A DNA stretch of 64,000 nt from Kitasatospora terrestris. GTDB taxonomy: Bacteria; Actinomycetota; Actinomycetes; Streptomycetales; Streptomycetaceae. The translations under genes and the position numbers were made by a program. How positions within the stretch are numbered: the first letter of the stretch is position 1; each line of letters opens with the position of its first letter. The notes under the pieces were generated by a model, which saw nothing but the letters and a program-made list of their open reading frames with translations, was not told the DNA's origin and searched no databases. The stretch covers positions 2,728,001 to 2,792,000 of the forward strand of contig NZ_BAABIS010000001.1 in the NCBI RefSeq assembly GCF_039542905.1, read 5' to 3'. This document shows positions 25,915 to 36,774 of the stretch, in pieces.

Positions 25915-26595
25915 TCAGTCCTCCGGGGCGTAGGGCGGGGTGGCGGTGCGGCGGCGGGCCAGCTCGCGGTCCTCCTCCGGCAGCTCGGCGATGTCCACCA
26001 GGCGGGGCAGCAGCGTGGCGTCCGTCATCAGCGCGCGGAACACCAGCGAGACGCTGACGTCGTGGTCGGGCCGGTGCACCACCTCGACCGGGTCGCCGGC
26101 CCGGACCGGCCCCGGCTCGACCACCCGCAGGTACGCGCCGGGCAGCCCGCGCTCGGCGAACCGGCGGGCCCAGCGCTGCTCGTCCAACCAGCGGGCGAAG
26201 GTCGAGCACGGGATCCGCGGGCAGGTGACCTGGAGCACCAGCCGGTCGCCGATCCGCCAGCGCTCGCCGATCAGCGCGCCGTCCACGTCCAGCCCGACGG
26301 TGGTGAGGTTCTCGCCGAAGCACCCGCCCGGAAGTTCCCGGCCCAGTTCCCGCTCCCACTCGTCCAGGCTCTCCCGGGCGTACGCGTAGACCGCCTGGTC
26401 GTCGCCGCCGTGGTTGCGTGTGTCGAAGATCGCATCACCGACCAGCCCACTGTGCAGACCGGTGCCCTTCGGGCCCGGCGCCCGCACCTCCACCGGCCCG
26501 GCGGTCGGCCGCTTGTCGATGCCGGTGCTCCCGACCGCCGGCTTCGCCGGGTTGGGACGGGGGTGGGCGAGATTGACCGAGAGGATGTGTGTCAT
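25915..26595 (-). CDS. MOSC-domain protein (YiiM-like)
   Basis: The 226-aa protein begins MTHILSVNLAHPRPNP from the ATG at 26595. The MOSC core has KGTGLHSGLVGDAIFDTRNHGGDDQAVYAY in three short blocks, then GGCFGENLTTVGLDV and CPRIPCSTFARW with the conserved Cys. MOSC domains bind sulfur or molybdenum cofactor and YiiM-type members reduce N-hydroxylated compounds. An upstream in-frame ATG at 26736 adds sequence with no conservation. Proximity to a molybdoenzyme (nasA) is 9 kb away and probably coincidental. Confidence 0.85.
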   Translation of the reverse strand: MTHILSVNLAHPRPNPAKPAVGSTGIDKRPTAGPVEVRAPGPKGTGLHSGLVGDAIFDTRNHGGDDQAVYAYARESLDEWERELGRELPGGCFGENLTTVGLDVDGALIGERWRIGDRLVLQVTCPRIPCSTFARWLDEQRWARRFAERGLPGAYLRVVEPGPVRAGDPVEVVHRPDHDVSVSLVFRALMTDATLLPRLVDIAELPEEDRELARRRTATPPYAPED

Positions 26596-26745
26596 GCGCG
26601 GCAGCGTACGACCGCTCCTCCCGTACGGCGCCCGGTTTTCCTTCCAGGACAGCGCCCCTGACCGACACTCATGAAATCGTGACGTCGGCTCAGTCCGCTG
26701 CGACGGACGGCCCCCGGTCGGTGCGTCCGGTCTCACGCCGACGGC

Positions 26746-28128
26746 TCACAGCCCCCGCAGGACGTCCGCGAGCAGGCGTTCCGGATCCCGGAAGCGGGCC
26801 GGATCCGCCTCGCACTCTCCCGCCGCCGGCCGCCACCCGCCCCGCACCGGCTCCACCCGGACGGCCGCCAGCCGGTGCCCGGTCGACTCCTCGTGCACGG
26901 AGAGCACGCCCTCGGCGGTGGACACACCCCACCGACCCGTGCTGCGAATGGTCCTGACGCGCTGCCAGTCCCCGTCCGTCCAGAACAGGTCCGGCGGCGT
27001 GACCGGGCGGGGAGCGAGAAAGTGCTCCGACCTGCCGGGCCGCACGGTCGCCACCCCGCCGGCCCGCGCGTCCGCCACCCCGGCGGCCCGCGCGTCCGTC
27101 GGCTTGCCGGCCCACGCGTCCATCACCCCGCCCGGCTCGGGGAACGCCCAGCCGGGCAGCGGCTCACGGGCTGCTGACCAGGCGGCGGGGACACCCGCCG
27201 TACCCGTGCGGGCGGCGACGATGCCGCCGACGATCGCCGCCGTGGTGTCCACGTCCCCGCCCGCCGAGACGGTCGCCCAGACGGCCGCCGGGTAGTCGTC
27301 CAGGTGCCGGGCCGCCACCAACAGTGCGAACGGCACCGTGTCGAGCGCGCTGACCCGGCTGCCGTTGCCCAGCAACCGGGCGGCGGTGCCGGTATCGGCC
27401 ACGGTGACCAGCGCGGCCGCCTCCTCCACCGCCCGCCGGACCGCACCGTCCGGGGTCAGCCCCGCCACCTCGCCCAGGAACTCCGCCGGACCGATCGGCT
27501 CCTCGCGCGAGCGAGCGGCGAACGCCGCCGCGACCGCGACGGCCACCGCGCCGTCCACCGCCTGGGGATGCGTGTGCGTGATCACCGCCGTCTCGGCCGC
27601 GGGCCCCACCACCGCCGCCGGGTCCCCGGCGAACGCCGCGCCCAGCGGGGCCACCCGCATCGCCGCGCCGTTCCCGAACGAGCCCTGCCCGTCGAACAGC
27701 GCGCCCGCCAGCTCCCGGGCGTCCCCGCCCTCCCGGATCAGCCGCAGCAGCCGGTTGGCCGCCGGGCCGTAGCCCCGGTCGAAGTCGTGGCGCCGGGCGA
27801 AGGCGTGCGTGAGGTCGAAGGAGTCGATCCGGCCGCGCTCGCGGAACGCCGCGTACACCGAGCAGGCCATCTCGGTGTCGTCCGTCCACGGCCACGGCCC
27901 GGGCGGGGCCTGCAGCGCCGTCAGGTACGGGCGGTTGGCCGGGACGAAGAACTGGGCGCCGAGCGCGTCGCCCACGGAAAGCCCGTGCAGCGAGTCGAGC
28001 GCAGGATCGGAGGCGGGGTCCGAAGTCGGGTCGGAGGCCGGGCCCGAAGTCGGGTCGGGGGTCGGGTGGGAAGCGGTGCCGGGAGTCGGGTGGAAAGCGG
28101 TGCCGGGGGTCGAGTGGGAGGTGGTCAT
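26746..28128 (-). CDS. ADP-ribosylglycohydrolase-family protein with variable ends
   Basis: The 460-aa protein starts at 28128 with about 35 residues of Pro/Thr/Ser/Asp tandem repeats (SDPTSDPASDPA-like). The ARH domain follows at about residues 38-330: LHGLSVGDALGAQF, WTDDTEMACSVYAAF and AGGDVDTTAAIVGGIVAA hold the metal-binding Asp/Thr residues. A second repeat-rich linker (ARAAGVADARAGG) leads to an 85-residue C-terminal domain (LFWTDGDWQRVRTIRSTGRW) that I do not recognise. It may remove ADP-ribose from a protein or metabolite. Confidence 0.85.
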   Translation of the reverse strand: MTTSHSTPGTAFHPTPGTASHPTPDPTSGPASDPTSDPASDPALDSLHGLSVGDALGAQFFVPANRPYLTALQAPPGPWPWTDDTEMACSVYAAFRERGRIDSFDLTHAFARRHDFDRGYGPAANRLLRLIREGGDARELAGALFDGQGSFGNGAAMRVAPLGAAFAGDPAAVVGPAAETAVITHTHPQAVDGAVAVAVAAAFAARSREEPIGPAEFLGEVAGLTPDGAVRRAVEEAAALVTVADTGTAARLLGNGSRVSALDTVPFALLVAARHLDDYPAAVWATVSAGGDVDTTAAIVGGIVAARTGTAGVPAAWSAAREPLPGWAFPEPGGVMDAWAGKPTDARAAGVADARAGGVATVRPGRSEHFLAPRPVTPPDLFWTDGDWQRVRTIRSTGRWGVSTAEGVLSVHEESTGHRLAAVRVEPVRGGWRPAAGECEADPARFRDPERLLADVLRGL

Positions 28129-28195
28129 CCCGCCCAGGATGGCGTCCGCCGACGACCCGGCCAACCGAATTGCGTCCGGCTGCCGGCGGCGGCCC

Positions 28196-28747
28196 TCAGC
28201 AGCGGGCGTCGATCTCCTGGAAACTCGCGTAGTGGTCCGCGGTCCAGTACTGCTCGCCCGCCGTGCCGGTGACGATCCGCCGGGTGCCGCGGTCGTCCGA
28301 GCCCGGGGTGACCACGGTGTACTCGTGGTAGTAGCCGGTCCGCTCGCGCGGCAGACGGCTCTCCCGGTTCTCGAAGACGATGCCGTCCGAGCGGTACGGG
28401 TACGGGCCGCCCTTGGCGATCAGGGTGAGGGTGTCCAGGGCCTGCGTGGGGAGCTTGGTGCGGCACACGTCGGCGAGGGAGGTGCTGCTCGGTACCCACG
28501 CGGGGGAGGCGGGGATCGTCGACGCGGGCGCCGACGGCTTGGGCGCGCCACTGGCCGACCGGCTCGCACCGGCCCCGGGGCTCGCACCCGTGCCCGCGCT
28601 CGCGCCGGCAGTCGCGCCGTTGCTCGGGTTGCCGTTTCCGCCGCCGCTGCCGCTCCCGCCCGAGCCGGAACTGCCGCAGCTGCTCACCACCAGGGCGGCG
28701 GAGAGGGCGACGAGGACGGTGACGAGGCGGGTTCGGCTGCTGTGCAT
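28196..28747 (-). CDS. Guanyl-specific ribonuclease (RNase Sa/barnase family), lipoprotein-like
   Basis: The 183-aa protein ends with a 95-residue domain very like RNase Sa: VCRTKLPTQALDTLTLIAKG, then PYPYRSDGIVFENRES, GYYHEYTVVTPG and QYWTADHYASFQEIDARC. The catalytic Glu (YYHEYTV), Arg residues (RGTRRIVTG) and His (DHYASF) are present, as are both disulphide cysteines. The N-terminus has a signal with VSSC (Cys24), which looks like a lipobox, then about 60 residues of Gly/Ser/Ala linker. It cleaves RNA after guanine outside the cell or at its surface. I see no barstar-like inhibitor gene nearby. Confidence 0.9.
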   Translation of the reverse strand: MHSSRTRLVTVLVALSAALVVSSCGSSGSGGSGSGGGNGNPSNGATAGASAGTGASPGAGASRSASGAPKPSAPASTIPASPAWVPSSTSLADVCRTKLPTQALDTLTLIAKGGPYPYRSDGIVFENRESRLPRERTGYYHEYTVVTPGSDDRGTRRIVTGTAGEQYWTADHYASFQEIDARC

Positions 28748-28824
28748 GGCCCCAGCTTGCCGTCTCCCGATTTCCCCCGTCCGGCTCACTCGCCGGAGAG
28801 ACGGCCACGAGCGGGAAAACGCCG

Positions 28825-28864
28825 CCGGGGCGGGAACGGACGCCATTGTCCGTTCCCGCCCCGG
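28825..28864 (-). terminator. Strong hairpin downstream of ppdK
   Basis: A perfect 17-bp stem (28825-28841 pairs with 28848-28864) closes a 6-nt GCCATT loop in the gap between ppdK and the RNase gene. It would stop leftward transcription before the RNase gene. Confidence 0.8.
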
Positions 28865-28871
28865 CTGCCTA

Positions 28872-28908
28872 CGTACGGCGGCTCTCCTGCGCCGAGCTCC
28901 GCCGTACG
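28872..28908 (-). terminator. Second hairpin downstream of ppdK
   Basis: CGTACGGCGG and CCGCCGTACG form a 10-bp stem with a 17-nt interior that can pair further. It is 52 nt past the ppdK stop and probably acts with the next hairpin. Confidence 0.6.
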
Positions 28909-28959
28909 CCCCTCCCCAGTGGAGGGGTGCGGTCAGCGATGGGACCGCGCTGCTTCGTG

Positions 28960-31668
<2,709 letters not shown>

Positions 31669-32150
31669 GGGTCGTTCTCCTCGCACACGGTTGCCCTGAC
31701 GCCGGAGAACATACCCATTTCGAAGGCTGTGTAGGGGGACCAATGTCACGTACGAGCCTCGGAGCGGGCACCGACCCGACAGATCGAATGCCTGTCAGGG
31801 CGTTTACCTCTGTTGCCGAAATCGTCCGGCTGACGCTAGCGCTCGTTCAAGTAGTGAACGCATCGAAACTCGAAGATCACATGAGTCGGACGCAGAGTAG
31901 CGGCCTGTCGACCGCCACGTTTCCCCGGCTTGATTTCCTGCAGTCAGCTGCAGCGATCCACCCCGGCGAGCCTTCGGGAAGCGATCCCGACTTATACACC
32001 TTGGCGAACACCACTGACTGACCGTCAATCGCAACGATATGTGGCAAGCGTCACGAGTGCATCTCAGCGTCTCGGCGTAGCCCGGATCCGCCAATCGTTG
32101 CATTGGGCGATGACGGGGGCGCGCAGCGTGAGCAAAATCTGCCGAAAAGG
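31669..32150. other. Intergenic region upstream of ppdK, one small palindrome
   Basis: No gene is supported here. The region is less GC-rich than its surroundings. At 31844-31860, CGTTCA-AGTAG-TGAACG is a 6-bp-arm palindrome about 180 nt upstream of ppdK that could be an operator. A 92-codon open frame at 31743-32021 has no family signal or ribosome binding site and is not accepted. Confidence 0.4.
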
Positions 32151-32181
32151 AGCCCTCTTGGCCAGATCGGCAAAGAGGGCT
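32151..32181 (-). terminator. Terminator downstream of dusB
   Basis: AGCCCTCTT pairs with AAGAGGGCT, extended by three further pairs after one mismatch, with a 5-nt loop. Leftward the hairpin is followed by CCTTTT, a short T-run. It lies 53 nt after the dusB stop. Confidence 0.75.
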
Positions 32182-32233
32182 GGGCCGAGGAGGCGGGACC
32201 CCATGAGGGGGCTATTTTGCCTCCTCGTCCTGA

Positions 32234-33526
32234 TCATCCACCGGATGTATCCGATTCGGCATCTTCGCCCGGCCGGGCACAGTCATACGGATCGTCCAAC
32301 CAGCCCTCGGGCAGGACCACCCGGTTGTTGCCGCTCGTCCGGCCGCGAGGACCGTCCGCCCCGGCCGGCCAGGACTGCTCCTGGTCGACCTCGGCCAGCG
32401 TCCCCGCCAGCTCCGCCAGCGTCGAGGAATTGGCGAGTCGCACCCGCAGCTCGGAACCGACCGAGAAACCCTTGGTGTACCAGGCCACGTGCTTGCGGAA
32501 GTCGATCACGCCCCGTGCCTCGTCGCCCAGCCACTCCCCCAGCAGCTGCGCGTGCCGCACCATCGCCGACGCCACGTAGGCGAAGGTCGGACGGGCGTAG
32601 TCCACCTCGCCCTCGAAGATCGAGACCAGGTCCTTGAACAGCCACGGCCGGCCCAGGCAGCCACGGCCCACCACCACGCCGTCGCAGCCGGTCTCGCGCA
32701 TCATCCGCAGCGCGTCGTCCGCCGACCAGATGTCACCGTTGCCCAGCACCGGGATCTCCGCCGGAACCGACTCCCGCAGCCGGGCGATCGCCGACCAGTC
32801 CGCCGTACCGCCGTAGTGCTGCGCCGCCGTCCGCCCGTGCAGCGCGATCGCCGAGACTCCCTCCTCGGCGCCGATCCGCCCGGCGTCCAGGAAGGTGAGG
32901 TGGTCGTCGTCGATGCCCTTGCGCATCTTCATGGTGACCGGCAGGTCACCCGCGTTGGACACCGCCTCCCGCAGGATCTCGCGCAGCAGGTTCCGCTTGT
33001 ACGGCAGCGCCGAGCCGCCACCCTTGCGGGTCACCTTCGGCACCGGGCAGCCGAAGTTCAGGTCGATGTGGTCGGCCAGGCCCTCCGAGGAGATCATCCG
33101 GGCCGCCTTGCCCACCGTCTCCGGGTCCACTCCGTACAGCTGGATCGAACGCGGCTTCTCGCTCGCGTCGAACTTGATCAGCTGCATGGTCTTGGCGTTC
33201 CGCTCCACCAGCGCCCGAGTGGTGATCATCTCGGAGACGTACAGCCCCTTGCCGCCGCTCTGCTCGCGGCAGAGCGTCCGGAACGGCGCGTTGGTGATGC
33301 CCGCCATCGGCGCGAGCACCACCGGCGGCCACACCTCCAGCGGGCCGATGTGCAGCGGCGAGAACTCGCCGTCGGCGGGGGCGCCGGTGAGCGCGTCGGT
33401 GGGGGCACCCGCCGGCCTGTTGGTGGGGGCGCCGGTGGGGGCGCTGGTGAGCGCGCCGGCGGGCACGTCGGTGGGCACGTCGGTGGAGGTGGGGATCGGG
33501 GTGGTCTCGGCGGGAGTGGCGGTCAT
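32234..33526 (-). CDS. dusB: tRNA-dihydrouridine synthase (DusB type)
   Basis: The product is 430 aa from the ATG at 33526. It reduces uridine in the tRNA D-loop using FMN and NADPH. Motifs are VVLAPMAGITNAPFRTLCRE, DLNFGCPVPKVTRKGGGSAL with the catalytic Cys, ALHGRTAAQHYGG, and VLGNGDIW. Residues 5-50 are a Pro/Thr/Ala repeat tract absent from most homologues. An upstream ATG at 33580 has its own purine-rich sequence and would add 18 residues; family members begin MTAT, which favours 33526. Confidence 0.92.
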   Translation of the reverse strand: MTATPAETTPIPTSTDVPTDVPAGALTSAPTGAPTNRPAGAPTDALTGAPADGEFSPLHIGPLEVWPPVVLAPMAGITNAPFRTLCREQSGGKGLYVSEMITTRALVERNAKTMQLIKFDASEKPRSIQLYGVDPETVGKAARMISSEGLADHIDLNFGCPVPKVTRKGGGSALPYKRNLLREILREAVSNAGDLPVTMKMRKGIDDDHLTFLDAGRIGAEEGVSAIALHGRTAAQHYGGTADWSAIARLRESVPAEIPVLGNGDIWSADDALRMMRETGCDGVVVGRGCLGRPWLFKDLVSIFEGEVDYARPTFAYVASAMVRHAQLLGEWLGDEARGVIDFRKHVAWYTKGFSVGSELRVRLANSSTLAELAGTLAEVDQEQSWPAGADGPRGRTSGNNRVVLPEGWLDDPYDCARPGEDAESDTSGG

Positions 33527-33620
33527 GCTCGGCGGATCCTCAAGGGTCGGGTCCCAACGGCGGAATTCGGGACGTTCCATTGTCCCCCACCTGGCGGAGT
33601 GGCCGTGGGCGCGCGGGCTC

Positions 33621-33680
33621 GGGATGCCCCGACGTGCCTCGAGGTGCCGCGATGTGCCTCGGAATGCCTCGATGTGCCTT
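33621..33680. repeat. Six degenerate 10-bp tandem units upstream of dusB
   Basis: Successive units are GGGATGCCCC, GACGTGCCTC, GAGGTGCCGC, GATGTGCCTC, GGAATGCCTC and GATGTGCCTT. The period is about one helical turn. They lie in the gap between dusB (starting leftward at 33526) and the end of the DUF4097-like gene at 33801; no other feature is seen in that gap. Confidence 0.7.
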
Positions 33681-33800
33681 TGGAGGGGAAGCGGCGGAGC
33701 AGGGCTGGGGACTGGGGAATAGCGGGGCCCGGGACGTAGCGGGCGGGCTGCCTCGGGGGGCCGGCGGCATCGCGTGGGGGTAGGCGCCTGGTCGGGCGGG

Positions 33801-34781
33801 TCAGTGGGCGGAGGCGGTCGCCTTCCCCCGGGTGATGCTGATGGGTGCCGTGGCAGTGGAAAGATCGAGGAGTCGTGGTGCGGTGGTGTCCTCGATGCCT
33901 CGGGCGACGGCGAGGCGGCCGTCGATGGTGAGGGATTCGATCCGGTACCCGGCGCCGTCGTCCGGGAGGCCGACGATCAGGGGGCCCGACGCAAGCCGTG
34001 CCTTCACCACCTCCGGCGGACGGGCGAAGTCCAGGACGGACTGGCCGGAGTCGGCAGCCAGCTCCACGGTCTGCGAGGAGAGCCCCTTGCCGTCGATCTG
34101 TCCGGCGTCGGACTTCACCCAGAGCCGACCTGCCAGGTCGCGCAGCTCCAGCCGCCCCTCCTCGGTCGAGGCGTGGACCTCGCCCGAGATGCCGCGTATC
34201 GCCGCTCGCCCCGAGCGGGTCGCAACCCGGAGTGCGGTCGACGCGGGCACGGTGATGTCGACCGTGGCGGCGCAGCCCAGGACGGCCGCGCCGTGCGGGC
34301 AGTCGACGCTGACCTTCAGCGTGTCACCCGTCACCTCCTGGGAGACTGTCGGTCTCCCCAGCACCCAGCCCACCAGCTCGTCCACCACAACCCGGCCGTC
34401 GTCGCCGGCGCTGACGGCCACGTTCGCCGCGCCGCCGTCCACCTCCACCGTATGGATCGGCTCGGCGTAGGACTGCCGGTGGCGCTCCTCCTGCTGGGCG
34501 AGCTGGGACCAGGCCAGTACCGCACCGGCGAGGACGGCGACTGTCAGAACCAGCCCGGCGACCAGGCGCCAGCCTCGCGCCGCGGTGAGGGGCTGGGCAG
34601 CTTCGGGTCCGGTGGAGGTGGCGCGCGCGGTGCGCCCGGCGCGACCGGCGGTCGCGGTGCCGGTACCAGTGCCGGTACCTGTGTCGGTGCCGGTGCCGGT
34701 ACCTGTGTCGGTGCCGATGGAGGTGGTCGCGCTGGTGGTGGCAGCTCCGGTGGTGGTTGTGACGTGCTCAGGGGGCGTCAC
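33801..34781 (-). CDS. DUF4097-like membrane-anchored beta-solenoid protein
   Basis: The 326-aa protein starts with GTG at 34781, overlapping the regulator stop (GTGA). Residues 1-60 are a Thr/Gly-rich low-complexity tract, made of near-identical GGTACC/GGTGCC hexamers in DNA. One transmembrane helix follows at about residues 70-92 (LVAGLVLTVAVLAGAVLAW). The rest repeats beta strands such as VRVATRSGRAAIRG-type rungs (LRVATRSGRAAIRGIS, GRLELRDLAGRLWV), typical of the DUF4097 putative adhesin/LiaX-type fold. As the third gene of a two-component operon it may be the sensed or regulated envelope partner. Confidence 0.75.
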   Translation of the reverse strand: MTPPEHVTTTTGAATTSATTSIGTDTGTGTGTDTGTGTGTGTATAGRAGRTARATSTGPEAAQPLTAARGWRLVAGLVLTVAVLAGAVLAWSQLAQQEERHRQSYAEPIHTVEVDGGAANVAVSAGDDGRVVVDELVGWVLGRPTVSQEVTGDTLKVSVDCPHGAAVLGCAATVDITVPASTALRVATRSGRAAIRGISGEVHASTEEGRLELRDLAGRLWVKSDAGQIDGKGLSSQTVELAADSGQSVLDFARPPEVVKARLASGPLIVGLPDDGAGYRIESLTIDGRLAVARGIEDTTAPRLLDLSTATAPISITRGKATASAH

Positions 34782-35425
34782 GGGCTCACCTCCAGGTAGC
34801 GGAGCACGGCCAGGACCCGGCGGTGGGTGGCGTCGGCAGGAGGCAGGTCGAGCTTGGTGAAGATGGAGTTGATGTGCTTGGCGACGGCGCTGTCACTGAT
34901 CACCAGAGCCTCGGCGATCGCGGTGTTGGAGCGTCCCTCGGCCATCAGGGTGAGGACCTCCCGCTCGCGCGGGGTGAGCCGGCGCAGCGGGTCGTTGTCC
35001 TTGCGGAGCAGCAGCTGGGCCACCACCTCGGGGTCGAGTGCGGTGCCTCCGTCGGCGACCCGCTGGAGGGCGTCGACGAAGTCGTCCACATTGGCCACCC
35101 GCTGCTTGAGGAGGTAGCCCACCCCGCTGGTGTTGGTGGAGAGCAGGTCAGCGGCGTAGCGCTCCTCGACGAACTGGGAGAGCAGCAGCACAGCCACCTC
35201 CGGCCACTGCCGGCGGATCATCAGCGCGGCCCGGACTCCCTCGTCGGTGAAGCCGGGTGGCATCCGGACATCGACCACGACCACCTGCGGGCGGTGCTCC
35301 TCCACCGCTGCGAGCAGGGTCTCGGCGTCGCCGACGGCAGCCGGGACCTCGAAGCCCACCGTTTCGAGGACTTTGACCAGGCCGACTCTCAGCAGGACCG
35401 AGTCCTCCGCGATCACAGCTCGCAC
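34778..35425 (-). CDS. NarL/LuxR-type response regulator
   Basis: The 215-aa protein has a receiver domain with acidic pocket Glu7-Asp8, phosphoacceptor Asp52 (VVVVDVRMPPG) and the conserved Lys in VGYLLKQRV. A LuxR HTH follows (LTPREREVLTLMAEGRSNTA, then AVAKHINSIFTKLDLP). The GTG start at 35425 overlaps the kinase gene by 13 nt, and its stop overlaps the next start, so all three genes are coupled. It probably binds the 18-bp inverted repeat upstream of the operon, although this is inference. Confidence 0.93.
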   Translation of the reverse strand: MRAVIAEDSVLLRVGLVKVLETVGFEVPAAVGDAETLLAAVEEHRPQVVVVDVRMPPGFTDEGVRAALMIRRQWPEVAVLLLSQFVEERYAADLLSTNTSGVGYLLKQRVANVDDFVDALQRVADGGTALDPEVVAQLLLRKDNDPLRRLTPREREVLTLMAEGRSNTAIAEALVISDSAVAKHINSIFTKLDLPPADATHRRVLAVLRYLEVSP

Positions 35426-36639
35426 GGCAGCTCCATGGTGATGGTGGTCGGGCCCCCGCGGGGGCTGGTGAGGGTGAAGGTGCCGTCGACGGATGCGGCC
35501 CGTTGGCGCAGGCCGTGCAGCCCGCTGCCGCGGCTGGCATCGGCGCCGCCCACTCCGTCGTCGGTGATGGTGATGTGCAATCGGTCGGCTGTCTGGCGGA
35601 GGGTGAGGTCGACCCTGGAGGCCTTGGCGTGCTTGGCGGCGTTGGTGAGTGCCTCGGAGACGGTGAAGTAGGCGACGGCTTCCACCGTGGGTGCGACCCG
35701 GTGGGGCAGGTCGACGGTGAGTCGGACGGGGACGGGGCTGCGGGCGGCGATGCCGGACAGGGCGGCATCGAGGCCGCGGTCTTCCAGGACCACCGGGTGG
35801 AGGCCGCGGACCAGGTCGCGCAGCTCCTCGATCGCTGCCTGCGCCTCCTGGTGGGCCTCGACGATGACCTGCATGGCCTCCGGGGGTATGTCGTGCAGGA
35901 CGCGTCGGGCGAGCCCGAGATTCATCGCGAGGGAGACCAGGCGTTGTTGGGCACCGTCGTGGAGGTCGCGCTCGATCCGGCGGCGCTCGGCGTCGGCGGC
36001 GTCGACCACGCCTGCACGGCTCTCCGCCAGGTCCTCGACCCGGCGGGCGAGGAGGTCGGCGCGGTTGGGACCGAGCAGCGCCGACGCCGTACGGATCTCG
36101 GCCCGGGCCAGCCCGTCGAGCAGCCACGGCAGGAGGGCCAGGACGAGCAGGCCGGTGAGGGTGATCCACAGATCGGTGGTGCTCCACCCTGGGCCGGCCC
36201 GGAAAGGGCCACCGAAGGGGATCAGCCAGGCCCAGGCGTACACGCTCGCCATCAGCAGGCCGGCGCCCCAGAGGGAGAGCGCGACGGCGGCGAGCACGGC
36301 GTGCAGTGGCGCGGCCACCAGGTGGTGGGCGACCTGCCGCCAGGTGAACCCGGCCTTGATCCGCGCGCTCCATCCGGCACCGGCGGGCAGTCGGCCGGGG
36401 ACGGAAACACCGCGCAGGGCGTGCAGCCGGCTGCGTTGTGCGGTGGTGAGGAGATCGGAACCGACCACGGAGAGCGGGATCAGGAACCACAGGTTCTTCG
36501 GGTCGGAGAGGGCGAGGAGGCAGGGCAGACCGAGCGGGACTCCTGCCGCGAGGAACAGTGAATCCCGCCGTGCCGCGGCCGACCACGGAGCGCGCAGGAC
36601 GCTCCGGATCGGCTGAGGGCGAGGGCTGGATTTGAACAT
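35413..36639 (-). CDS. Sensor histidine kinase (HisKA_3 type)
   Basis: The 408-aa protein has about four transmembrane segments in its first 190 residues (SLFLAAGVPLGLPCLLAL, VVGSDLL region, LHAVLAAVALSLWGAGLL, LWITLTGLLVLALLPWLL). The dimerisation domain has ERRRIERDLHDGAQQRL with phosphoacceptor His227. A HATPase domain follows (VSEALTNAAKHAKAS, then ITDDGVGGAD and GSGLHGLRQR). This is the family of envelope-stress kinases. A -10-like TACGCT (36652-36647) sits exactly 7 nt before the ATG, suggesting a leaderless mRNA. Confidence 0.92.
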   Translation of the reverse strand: MFKSSPRPQPIRSVLRAPWSAAARRDSLFLAAGVPLGLPCLLALSDPKNLWFLIPLSVVGSDLLTTAQRSRLHALRGVSVPGRLPAGAGWSARIKAGFTWRQVAHHLVAAPLHAVLAAVALSLWGAGLLMASVYAWAWLIPFGGPFRAGPGWSTTDLWITLTGLLVLALLPWLLDGLARAEIRTASALLGPNRADLLARRVEDLAESRAGVVDAADAERRRIERDLHDGAQQRLVSLAMNLGLARRVLHDIPPEAMQVIVEAHQEAQAAIEELRDLVRGLHPVVLEDRGLDAALSGIAARSPVPVRLTVDLPHRVAPTVEAVAYFTVSEALTNAAKHAKASRVDLTLRQTADRLHITITDDGVGGADASRGSGLHGLRQRAASVDGTFTLTSPRGGPTTITMELPCEL

Positions 36640-36686
36640 GGCGCTCAGCGTAGGCGGCGGCTGATCACGGCTGCCATGGCGTGAGC

Positions 36687-36728
36687 TTCAGTCTTTGGGG
36701 TGTAGTCAGGTACACCCCAAAGACTGAA
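36687..36728. promoter_or_regulatory. Perfect 18-bp inverted repeat between two divergent operons
   Basis: TTCAGTCTTTGGGGTGTA (36687-36704) and TACACCCCAAAGACTGAA (36711-36728) are exact complements around GTCAGG. The element is between the kinase operon (starting leftward at 36639) and the unknown gene at 36775. It is next to a possible leftward -35 (TGGCAG, 36676-36671). Its position upstream of both starts argues for an operator, most simply of the adjacent response regulator, rather than a terminator. Confidence 0.8.
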
Positions 36729-36774
36729 GTGTGGACTAACGACACCGCTCCGGCGGACGGCGAGTCTTGACGGC

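Noticed and set aside
31743-32021. A 92-codon frame upstream of ppdK
   Set aside because: No ribosome binding site, no recognisable motif and unusual codon use for this genome.
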